The notes under the pieces: generated by a model
The model's database searches: none
The model's input: the letters and a program-made list of their open reading frames with translations, nothing else
What the model was told of the DNA's origin: nothing
DNA from: an uncultured Roseateles sp.
Lineage (GTDB): Bacteria; Pseudomonadota; Gammaproteobacteria; Burkholderiales; Burkholderiaceae_C
Assembly: GCF_945956965.1 (NCBI RefSeq)
Contig: NZ_CAMFJS010000010.1
Location: 1 to 64,000, forward strand
Reading direction: 5' to 3'
DNA: 64,000 nt
In this document: positions 1-7,040 of the stretch, piece after piece
Layout: each line of letters begins with the position of its first letter
Position numbering within the stretch: the stretch's first letter is position 1
Position numbers and translations under genes: made by a program

Positions 1-771
1 CCTCCATCTTCCCTGACTACTTCGGGTGAACAACCTCTTGGGAAACGACAGCTAGTCTCGACGCTGGTTCTGCTGTCCGCCGCAGCGGCCGCTGCCGGGC
101 TGAGCGATGGCAGCGCGGTGGATGCCGAGCGGGCCGCCCTGCAGCGTCAGAGCGCCGCCATCGAAGCGCAGTTCACCAAGGACAGCGAGGCTTGCCAGTC
201 GCGATTCATGGTTACCGCCTGCTTGGACCAGGCGCGCCAGCGCCGCGAACAAGCCTTGCGCCCGCTGCAGCAGCGCCTGGATGCGCTGTCCCTGGCTGAG
301 CGGCGCGCCCGCGCCGAGGCGCAGCGCGAGGCGGTGCAGGCCCGCCAACGTGAGTTTGAAAGCCAGGAAGGGCGGCGCCGCACCGAAGCCTTGCTGCGCG
401 CGCCCGGCGCGGATGCGGCCAGCCAGCCCATGCGTGATTTGCGCGCGCCACGTGCACCGCTGATGGACCGGCGTGAACGTGAAGACGCCAAAGCCGCCCA
501 GCAGGCCCGAGCCGAGCAAGAGGCCGCCAAACGCGCCGAGCAGACCCAGCAGCGTTTGCGGCAGATGCAGGCCCATCAAGCCGAGGTGCAGCGCCGCAAT
601 GAAGAGCGCTTGAAAAAGCAGGCCGAAAGCGGCAAGCCCGCGCCCGTCAGCCTGCCTGTGCCGCCTGCAGCGCAGTTGCCGGCGCGCGTGCCGCTGCCGA
701 ATCTGCCGGCATCGACACCCGCGGCGGCGCAGGCCTCTGCATCGGCATCCACGAGTGCGCCCAGGCGCTGA
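1..771 (+). CDS. Exported coiled-coil hypothetical protein, 5' end outside window
   Basis: The reading frame is open from base 1 and has no ATG, GTG or TTG before a hydrophobic stretch at codons 18-32, so the true start lies upstream of the window. That stretch (LVSTLVLLSAAAAAA) looks like a signal peptide h-region, which implies export to the periplasm. The mature part is highly charged, rich in Arg, Gln, Ala and Glu, and predicted to be a long helical coiled coil. It ends in a Pro/Ala/Ser-rich tail. Two cysteines about ten residues apart (EACQ and TACL) could form a disulfide. Similar uncharacterised proteins are common in Burkholderiales as far as I recall. No enzymatic motif is visible and I assign no function. 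Confidence 0.6.
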   Translation, partial: PPSSLTTSGEQPLGKRQLVSTLVLLSAAAAAAGLSDGSAVDAERAALQRQSAAIEAQFTKDSEACQSRFMVTACLDQARQRREQALRPLQQRLDALSLAERRARAEAQREAVQARQREFESQEGRRRTEALLRAPGADAASQPMRDLRAPRAPLMDRREREDAKAAQQARAEQEAAKRAEQTQQRLRQMQAHQAEVQRRNEERLKKQAESGKPAPVSLPVPPAAQLPARVPLPNLPASTPAAAQASASASTSAPRR

Positions 772-846
772 GCGCTGAAGATTTGGCCCGCCTTGCTTGC
801 CTTGGGCTTGAGGGGAGGTGGGGAGATGTGGCCGGCGGGCCCGGCC

Positions 847-1614
847 TCAGATGAGGGCTTCGACCCGAATGATGGCCAGAGACAGATTGTCGCCAGCGCC
901 ACGGGCGCGTTGGCGTGCCTTGGCAATCAAGGCCTCGGCCGCTTCCCGGGGCGGCAGTTGTTTGAGCGTATTGCCCAGTTCGGTTTGGCTGAAGTAGTGC
1001 CAGAGCCCGTCGGTGCAGCACATCAAGGTGTCGCCGATTTCCAGGCTGTCGATGCGGCTGAGCTGGGTGGCCGGTTCGGCCACCGTGCCCAAGCAGGCGG
1101 TCAGCAGATTGGACTGCGGGTGGCTTTGTGCCTCCAACTCGCTGATCTCACCCTCGTCCACCAGGCGTTGCACATAGGAATGGTCCAGCGTGCGCTTGAG
1201 CATTTCGGCACCGCGGAAGAGGTAGATGCGCGAGTCACCCGAATGCACCCAGTAGCAGCGCCGGTCGCTATTGATCAGGAAGGCGGCCACGGTGCTGTGC
1301 GGCTCTTCCTCGGCCGACAAAGCGGTCAGCTTGATCATCAGATGGGCCTCTGACACCAGCTGCTGCAGCAAATCTTCGGCCGATTCTTCCTCGGGGACAA
1401 AGCGTTCAAACAATTGTTGTGCGGTCAGCAGCACCTGATCGGCGGCTTTGCGCCCGCCGCTTTTGCCGCCCATGCCATCGGCCACGACGGCCAAAACGCA
1501 GCCGCTGTATCGGGGGTGGGTGATGACGCCAACCTGATCTTGCTGGTAAGTTCTGTCACCGCGATGGGTGCCGGTGGCGGCAGCAAGGCGAAAGCCTGGG
1601 AGGATGCGAGTCAT
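847..1614 (-). CDS. PP2C-type serine/threonine protein phosphatase
   Basis: Metal-dependent (Mn/Mg) phosphatase of the PPM/PP2C superfamily, expected to remove phosphate from Ser/Thr residues of cytoplasmic proteins. The 255-residue protein shows the family motifs in order: Asp26 in TYQQDQ, the metal-binding DGMGG at 46-50, a second Asp-Gly in CCTDGLW, and the C-terminal GDN at 241-243. The start was placed at the ATG that begins MTRILPG, because longer upstream frames contain only low-complexity residues before the conserved domain. No Ser/Thr kinase gene lies nearby, so its partner is unknown. It diverges from the ydcH-dinG pair. It resembles stand-alone Stp1/PppA-type phosphatases. Substrate unknown. 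Confidence 0.88.
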   Translation of the reverse strand: MTRILPGFRLAAATGTHRGDRTYQQDQVGVITHPRYSGCVLAVVADGMGGKSGGRKAADQVLLTAQQLFERFVPEEESAEDLLQQLVSEAHLMIKLTALSAEEEPHSTVAAFLINSDRRCYWVHSGDSRIYLFRGAEMLKRTLDHSYVQRLVDEGEISELEAQSHPQSNLLTACLGTVAEPATQLSRIDSLEIGDTLMCCTDGLWHYFSQTELGNTLKQLPPREAAEALIAKARQRARGAGDNLSLAIIRVEALI

Positions 1615-1623
1615 GGTCAAAAC

Positions 1624-1629
1624 TATAAT
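1624..1629 (+). promoter_or_regulatory. Candidate -10 element (TATAAT) upstream of ydcH-dinG
   Basis: A perfect TATAAT hexamer lies in the short gap between the divergent phosphatase gene and the ydcH-like gene, about 85 bp before the latter's start. No good -35 hexamer is found at the standard spacing, so only the -10 is supported. Confidence 0.35.
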
Positions 1630-1714
1630 CCCTAGCCCGGTGGATATTGCCCTGGAATGAGCGAATATCCGCCCTCTCTTTTGAAGCCCAAGACTGCGAG
1701 TTTGCACCGAGCCC

Positions 1715-1942
1715 ATGGATGAAGAACTGCACTCGCTGTCGCGCCGCCTGATTGAGTTGCGCATGGAGCACGCCGATCTCGATTTGCTCATCGACCGACT
1801 CACGCTGGATGAGGCTCAGGCCAAGAGCCAAGGCTTGGCCTCGGACGAGCTGAGCTTGCGCCGCCTGAAAAAGCGCCGCTTGGCGCTGCGTGATCTGATC
1901 GCCAAATTGGAACTGGAAAGCGATCCCGATGAGCGGGCCTGA
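1715..1942 (+). CDS. YdcH-like DUF465 family small protein
   Basis: This 75-residue protein is highly charged and almost entirely helical. It matches the YdcH/DUF465 pattern: paired helices rich in Leu, Glu and Arg, and a conserved basic segment (RRLKKRRLALRDLI) followed by an acidic end. The family has no established biochemical role. The start codon is an ATG in a Met-Asp-Glu-Glu-Leu context. The 3' end overlaps the start of the DinG-type helicase by 14 bp, so the two are probably co-transcribed and translationally coupled. Family assignment is confident; function is unknown. Confidence 0.8.
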   Translation: MDEELHSLSRRLIELRMEHADLDLLIDRLTLDEAQAKSQGLASDELSLRRLKKRRLALRDLIAKLELESDPDERA

Positions 1943-3992
1943 GCAGGTGTTGGGCGATACCGCTGATGATCTGGCGCTTCCCGAAGTCGAAGATCTTTCT
2001 CCTTCTGAGCTAGAGCAGTGGGTGGCCGCGGCCTTTGCCCCGGGCGGCCCAATCTCCCAGGCTGACCCCGGCTACTCCCCGCGCGAGCAGCAATTGCAGA
2101 TGAGCCAGGCGGTGGCGCGCGCGATTGCCCGTCGCGAGACCTTGGTGGTCGAGGCCGGCACGGGTGTTGGCAAGACCTTTGCTTACTTGGTGCCGGCGTT
2201 GCTGTCGGGTGGTCGTGCCTTGATCAGCACCGCGACTAAGAATTTGCAAGACCAGCTCTTCATGCGCGATTTGCCGCGCCTGTGCAAAGCCTTGCAGACC
2301 CCTGTGCGCATCGCCCTGCTCAAAGGGCGCGGCAGCTATCTGTGCACGCACCGCATGCAACACGCCCGCCACAGCGAGGAGTTGAGCGATAGGCGCGCCG
2401 TGCTGGCCCTGGCGCGCATCGAGCGCTGGGCGCTGCAAACACAAAGCGGGGATTTGGCCGAGTTGGATGGGCTGGATGAGCGCTCCTCGGTGATCCCGCT
2501 GGTGACCTCCTCGCGAGACAACTGCCTGGGCTCCGACTGCCCGGAATACCGCGCCTGCCATGTGGTCAAGGCGCGCCGCGAGGCCATGGAGGCCGATGTG
2601 GTGGTGGTCAATCACCATCTCTTCTTCGCTGATATGTCGCTGCGCGACAGCGGGGTGGCTGAGCTGCTGCCCAGCGTGGATCTGGCCGTCTTCGACGAAG
2701 CCCATCAGCTGGCCGAGGCCGGCGTGCAGTTTTTGGGCTTGCAGCTGGGCAGCGCGCAGTTGCTGGATTTCGGCCGCGATGTGCTGGGCTTGGGCTTGGC
2801 GCAGGCGCGTGGCCTGCAGGATTGGCAGGGCTTGCAAGCGCGCCTGGAAAAGGCGGCGCGAGAGCTGCGGCTGGTGAGTGCAGGGCCTTTGGCCAGCGCG
2901 GGCCGCGAGGTGCGCGGCATGATCAAGCTGGCATGGAAAGAGCGTGCCGGCACGCCGGCGTTCGCGGCGGCCTTGGATGAGGTGGCGGAGGTGGCTGAGC
3001 TGGCGGTTGACTTGCTGGCCACGGTGGCTGAGACCTCGCCCGACTTTGTGCGCTTGCATGAGCGTGCCCAGCAATTGCTCAAGCTGGCGCAGGTCTTCGC
3101 GCAGGAGCCCGAGCCGGCCGACGTGCGCTGGATTGACCTCAGCCCGCATCAGGCGCGCCTGATCGAATCACCGCTGGACATCCGCGAAGCCATGCAAGAG
3201 CAACTGGGTGCGGCGCCCAAGGCCTGGGTGTTCACTTCTGCCACCTTGGGGGATGACGAGCGCTTGACCTGGTTCACCGAGCCTGCGGGCCTGGATGATG
3301 CGCGGATCTTGCGCGTCGGCAGCCCGTTCAACTATGCCGAGAATGCGCGGCTCTACATCCCACGAAATTTCCCCAAGCCCAATGAGGCTGTGCACCCGCA
3401 GGAAGTGGCGGCGCTGGCGGCGCGTTGCGCTCGCGCCTTGGGTGGCCGCACCTTTGTGCTAACGACCACATTGCGCGCACTGCAAACCATTGGCGACAGC
3501 CTGCGCTGGGACTTTGAGCAGGCCGGTGATGACATCATGGTCTTGCAGCAAGGCATTGCGCCCAAGCGCATGTTGCTGCAGCAGTTCATGGAGCATCCCC
3601 GTGCCGTGCTGGTGGGCTCGGCCAGTTTCTGGGAGGGCATTGACGTGCCGGGCGACAGCCTGCAATGCGTGCTGATCGACAAGCTGCCTTTCCCGCCGCC
3701 CAACGACCCCTTGGTGGAGGCGCGGGTGCAGCGCCTGGAGGCTGTTGGCCGCAACGCCTTTGCGCATTACTTCATCGCCGAGGCGGCGATTGCTTTGAAG
3801 CAAGGGGGCGGGCGTTTGATCCGCACCGAGCAGGACCGCGGCTTGCTGGTGGTCTGCGATCCCCGCATGGCGGTGATGAACTATGGCCGGCGCCTGCGCG
3901 AGGCGCTGCCGCCGATGACCCGCCTGGCAGACGAGGCGGAAGCGCTCGACTGGCTGCAACTGCTGGCCGAGATGCGCGAAGAGGCGCAATAA
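1929..3992 (+). CDS. ATP-dependent DNA helicase, DinG/YoaA family
   Basis: XPD-like superfamily 2 helicase of 687 residues that unwinds DNA 5'-to-3' and takes part in repair of R-loops and stalled forks. The Walker A motif EAGTGVGKTF is near residues 75-84 and the DEAH box (VFDEAHQ) near 255. Between them lie four cysteines (in YLCTH, NCLGSDC and RACHV) that would bind the 4Fe-4S cluster typical of this family. The helicase C-terminal domain shows SASFWEGIDVPG and a QGGGRLIRTEQDRG motif. Its size fits YoaA better than the longer exonuclease-fused DinG of Gram-positives. It overlaps the ydcH-like gene and ends at a strong terminator. E. coli dinG and yoaA are linked to the SOS response, but I saw no LexA site here. 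Confidence 0.9.
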   Translation: MSGPEQVLGDTADDLALPEVEDLSPSELEQWVAAAFAPGGPISQADPGYSPREQQLQMSQAVARAIARRETLVVEAGTGVGKTFAYLVPALLSGGRALISTATKNLQDQLFMRDLPRLCKALQTPVRIALLKGRGSYLCTHRMQHARHSEELSDRRAVLALARIERWALQTQSGDLAELDGLDERSSVIPLVTSSRDNCLGSDCPEYRACHVVKARREAMEADVVVVNHHLFFADMSLRDSGVAELLPSVDLAVFDEAHQLAEAGVQFLGLQLGSAQLLDFGRDVLGLGLAQARGLQDWQGLQARLEKAARELRLVSAGPLASAGREVRGMIKLAWKERAGTPAFAAALDEVAEVAELAVDLLATVAETSPDFVRLHERAQQLLKLAQVFAQEPEPADVRWIDLSPHQARLIESPLDIREAMQEQLGAAPKAWVFTSATLGDDERLTWFTEPAGLDDARILRVGSPFNYAENARLYIPRNFPKPNEAVHPQEVAALAARCARALGGRTFVLTTTLRALQTIGDSLRWDFEQAGDDIMVLQQGIAPKRMLLQQFMEHPRAVLVGSASFWEGIDVPGDSLQCVLIDKLPFPPPNDPLVEARVQRLEAVGRNAFAHYFIAEAAIALKQGGGRLIRTEQDRGLLVVCDPRMAVMNYGRRLREALPPMTRLADEAEALDWLQLLAEMREEAQ

Positions 3993-4019
3993 AAAACGCG
4001 CCGGTTTGGCGCGTTTTTT
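3991..4019. terminator. Bidirectional rho-independent terminator between dinG-like gene and bamD
   Basis: A perfect 12-bp inverted repeat (AAAAAACGCGCC / GGCGCGTTTTTT) surrounds a 5-nt loop. It gives a U-run in both directions, so it can end both the helicase transcript and the converging bamD transcript. Confidence 0.9.
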
Positions 4020-4084
4020 GTGTGGTCTGCGTTGTAGCGCTAGCAGCCGGGGTCAGGTCTTGCTAGCGGCCCCGGCCGTCGGCT

Positions 4085-4885
4085 TCACCAGACCTTCCAC
4101 CAGGGCTTGTCTTTGCCCGGGTTGAGGTAGGCGCTCTTCGGGAAGTTGGTGGCCAGCACGCGCTGGGCGCTATCGCGCAGCGGCAGCAGGTCCAGCTTTT
4201 CATAGCTCTTCACCATGATTTGCAGTGCGTGCTCGGCGGCTGGCGCGTACTGGAACTCTTGCACGGCTTGCTGGGCGCGATTGGCGGCCGCCACATAGGC
4301 GCCGCGCTCGTAGTAGTAGCGCGCCACGTGCACCTCGTAGTTGGCCAAGGTGTTGGTGATGAAGTCCACGCGAACGCGTGCATCACTGGCGTACTTCGAG
4401 TCGGGATACTGCTCAACGACTTGGCGGAAAGACAGCAAGGCATCGCGCGAAGCTTGTTGGTCGCGCTCCGAGATGTCTTGTGCGGCCAAGCGGCCGAACA
4501 GGCCCAGGTCCTCATTGAAGTTGACCAGGCCGCGCATGTACAGCGCGTAGTCCATCGCCGGGCTGGACGGATTGAGCTTGATGAAGCGATCCAGTGTCGT
4601 CACCGCTTGGGCGCGCTCACCGCTCTTGTGATAGGCCCAGGCCAAATCCAGCTGCGCTTGCTGGGCCATGGTCGTGCCAGCGGCGCGGCCTTCGATCTTC
4701 TCCAGGGCCTTGATGGCGCGGTCATAACTGCCCGCCAGCAGGTCATCTTTGGCCTCTGCGTACAATTTGTTCAGATTGGCCTGCGAATTCGGGTCATCTT
4801 TGGGGGCCGAGTTACAGGCCGCCAGGGCCAAGGCTACCGTGACAGTCAGCCAGGTCGCGCGGGCCTTTTGCGCAATGCGAGGCAT
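4085..4885 (-). CDS. bamD: Outer membrane protein assembly factor BamD
   Basis: Essential lipoprotein of the BAM complex that inserts beta-barrel proteins into the outer membrane. The chosen start gives a 266-residue precursor with a lipoprotein signal peptide ending in the lipobox LAAC (Cys24), followed by ...NSAPKDDPN. The mature part has TPR-like repeats (TLDRFIKLNPSS, FRQVVEQYPDSKYA) that bind BamA and client C-termini. A longer form from an ATG at 4954 is possible and has a weak AGGGA upstream, but it would make the signal peptide unusually long. The gene diverges from rluD, the usual bamD/rluD arrangement in proteobacteria. bamA and bamB lie elsewhere in this window. Confidence 0.93.
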   Translation of the reverse strand: MPRIAQKARATWLTVTVALALAACNSAPKDDPNSQANLNKLYAEAKDDLLAGSYDRAIKALEKIEGRAAGTTMAQQAQLDLAWAYHKSGERAQAVTTLDRFIKLNPSSPAMDYALYMRGLVNFNEDLGLFGRLAAQDISERDQQASRDALLSFRQVVEQYPDSKYASDARVRVDFITNTLANYEVHVARYYYERGAYVAAANRAQQAVQEFQYAPAAEHALQIMVKSYEKLDLLPLRDSAQRVLATNFPKSAYLNPGKDKPWWKVW

Positions 4886-5010
4886 GGCGCGGGGCTTGGC
4901 AGCAAGCTCTCCGGTCGGGAGGCTGGCTTGGCGCTTTACACATTTTTCGATCATGATCCCTACAGGGCGGTGCATGGCACCCCCTCAGCTGAAGACGGAG
5001 CTTTCATTAT

Positions 5011-6039
5011 ATGGTTCAGGCCTTGCCTGCAGATTCAACAAACTCACCGGCGCAAGACGACGGTGAGTGGGACGCCGAGCAGAGCGTCGAGCAAGGCATA
5101 GAGGTGCGTGAGTCCCTGGTCACTGCCGAATGGCATGCCCAGCGTCTGGATCGCTGGATGGTGCAGTTGGCGCCGGAGTTTTCCCGCAATCATTTGCAAG
5201 GCTTGATCGAGCGCGGCTGCGTCAGCATCAATGGTCAGCCCGCGACTAGTGCGTCGAAAAAATTGCTGGCCGGGCAGTCGGTGCGGGTGGAGTTGCAGCC
5301 GACCGAAGAGAGCAAGGCCTTCCGCGCCGAGCCCATGGACCTCAATATCGTCTACGAGGATGCCCATCTCCTGGTGCTCAACAAGGCGGCGGGCATGGTG
5401 GTGCATCCGGCTTCGGGCAATTGGTCAGGCACTGTGATGAACGGCTTGCTGGCGCATCACCCAGCGGCGGCGACCCTGCCGCGGGCGGGCATCGTCCATC
5501 GCCTAGACAAAGACACCAGCGGTTTGATGATGGTCGGCAAGACTTCAGAAGCGGTGACGGCACTGACGCGCATGATTGCGGCCCGGCAGGTGCACCGCGA
5601 ATATGTTGCGCTGGCCTATGGTCGCGTGCCCGAGGCCATGGTCATTGACGTGCCGATCCGCCGCGACTTGATCTCGCGCATCAAGATGGCGGTGCTGGCC
5701 ACCGGCAAGCCCTCGCGCACCGATGTTTTTGCGCTGGGTGAGGGGCAGGTGGGGGTGCGCAGCGTGTCGGCGGTGCATTGCGTGCTGCACAGCGGCCGCA
5801 CGCATCAAATCCGGGTGCATTTGGCCTTTAAGGGGCATCCGCTGGTGTCCGACGCGATGTATGGCGGTGTGCCGGCGCTGGGCTTGACGCGGCAGGCTTT
5901 GCATGCAGCACGCTTGAGTTTTGCGCATCCCATCACTGGCGCGGCGCTGCAATTTGATGCGGTTTTGCCACAGGATTTGGCATCTGCCTGGGAATTGTTG
6001 GGGCTGCCCGAGTTGCAATTGCCGCCAGTGAGCTACTGA
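5011..6039 (+). CDS. rluD: 23S rRNA pseudouridine synthase RluD
   Basis: RsuA/RluA-type synthase expected to make the pseudouridines of helix 69 of 23S rRNA (positions 1911, 1915 and 1917 in E. coli), needed for normal ribosome assembly. An N-terminal S4 RNA-binding domain (about residues 45-105: QRLDRWM, GCVSINGQ) is followed by the catalytic domain with the hallmark GIVHRLDKDTSG around residue 165, whose Asp is the nucleophile. A late SGRTHQIRVH motif completes the fold. The length of 342 is normal for the family. The gene diverges from bamD. In many relatives a pgeF gene follows, but here a 250-bp non-coding gap and scpB come next. Confidence 0.92.
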   Translation: MVQALPADSTNSPAQDDGEWDAEQSVEQGIEVRESLVTAEWHAQRLDRWMVQLAPEFSRNHLQGLIERGCVSINGQPATSASKKLLAGQSVRVELQPTEESKAFRAEPMDLNIVYEDAHLLVLNKAAGMVVHPASGNWSGTVMNGLLAHHPAAATLPRAGIVHRLDKDTSGLMMVGKTSEAVTALTRMIAARQVHREYVALAYGRVPEAMVIDVPIRRDLISRIKMAVLATGKPSRTDVFALGEGQVGVRSVSAVHCVLHSGRTHQIRVHLAFKGHPLVSDAMYGGVPALGLTRQALHAARLSFAHPITGAALQFDAVLPQDLASAWELLGLPELQLPPVSY

Positions 6040-6290
6040 GGGCGCTACAATCGGGCCCTGCTGATGCAGTTGAGTGATCGCGCATCAGCCCGCTGCGTGA
6101 GCCTTGAGCTTGATTCTTGCGATAGCAAGCTCCGCCCAAGCCGCGCATCTATTGCACAAAACCCCGCCCCTGCGGACATTGGTCCTGACGCCTACAAGCT
6201 GGTGAGTTGAGCCAGCGAGGCGAGTGATCAATGCCTGGGCCAGGAATATCGCAAAACCCCCGTTTGAATCGGGAAAAATGACGAAAGTCA
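6040..6290. other. Intergenic region rluD-scpB with -10-like hexamer and hairpins
   Basis: I see no convincing coding frame here. A TACAAT -10-like hexamer is at 6046-6051 (no clear -35). It is followed by an inverted repeat CTGATGC/GCATCAG (6061-6067 with 6082-6088) and another, GAGCTTG/CAAGCTC (6106-6112 with 6126-6132). This may be the structured leader of the scpB operon or a small RNA. Confidence 0.4.
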
Positions 6291-7040
6291 ATGAACACAC
6301 AGGATGCTAAGCGCGTCCTCGAGACCGCGCTCATCTGCGCCCAGCAGCCTTTGACTCTGCGCGAAATGCGCAGCTTGTTTGCCGACGCGATTGGGCCGGA
6401 TACCTTGCGCAGCGTCTTGGATGAAATCACCCGAGACTGGGAAGGTCGCGGCGTTGAACTGGTGGCCGTGTCTTCGGGTTGGCGTTTTCAAAGCCGGCCG
6501 GAGTTGCGTGAATACCTGGACCGCTTGCATCCCGAGAAGCCTCAGCGTTACTCCCGTGCCGTGATGGAAACCCTGGCCATCATTGCCTACCGGCAGCCGG
6601 TGACCCGGGGCGATATCGAAGACATCCGGGGAGTGGTGGTGTCGACCCAGATCGTCAAACAGCTTGAAGATCGCGGCTGGATTGATGTGATTGGTTATCG
6701 TGAGGCGCCGGGTCGGCCCGGGCTTTACGCCACCACCAAGCAGTTTTTGGATGATCTGGGCCTGAGCAGCCTGGAGCAATTGCCGGAGTTGGAGGCCAGT
6801 GGTGCCAGCCCGACTCAGGCTTTGGCTGACGCGGCCGGGCTGCAAGGCCTTTTGATTGATGACATGGCGGAAGCCAACGAAGTAAACCTAAATGCCAGCC
6901 CGGATTCATTGTCTGAATCTGAGCTTTCTGAATCCTTTGATTCCTCCTCAGCGCCAGCCCTCGATGACGGCGGCGCGTCCCCTCCGGCGACGCCGGACCC
7001 TTTGTCTGACGCCGCCGATAAGGTGCAAACCGACGCATGA
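6291..7040 (+). CDS. scpB: Segregation and condensation protein ScpB
   Basis: Kleisin-associated subunit that works with ScpA and SMC in chromosome condensation and partitioning. The N-terminal 170 residues contain the two winged-helix domains of the family, with the conserved segments MNTQDAKRVLETALICA, AVMETLAIIAYRQPVTRGDI and GRPGLYATTKQFL. After about residue 185 comes an acidic Ser/Asp/Ala-rich tail that is probably disordered and not conserved. scpA is not in this window. The stop codon overlaps the start of the rluB-like gene by 4 bp (ATGA), an arrangement seen in many Burkholderiales. Confidence 0.93.
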   Translation: MNTQDAKRVLETALICAQQPLTLREMRSLFADAIGPDTLRSVLDEITRDWEGRGVELVAVSSGWRFQSRPELREYLDRLHPEKPQRYSRAVMETLAIIAYRQPVTRGDIEDIRGVVVSTQIVKQLEDRGWIDVIGYREAPGRPGLYATTKQFLDDLGLSSLEQLPELEASGASPTQALADAAGLQGLLIDDMAEANEVNLNASPDSLSESELSESFDSSSAPALDDGGASPPATPDPLSDAADKVQTDA

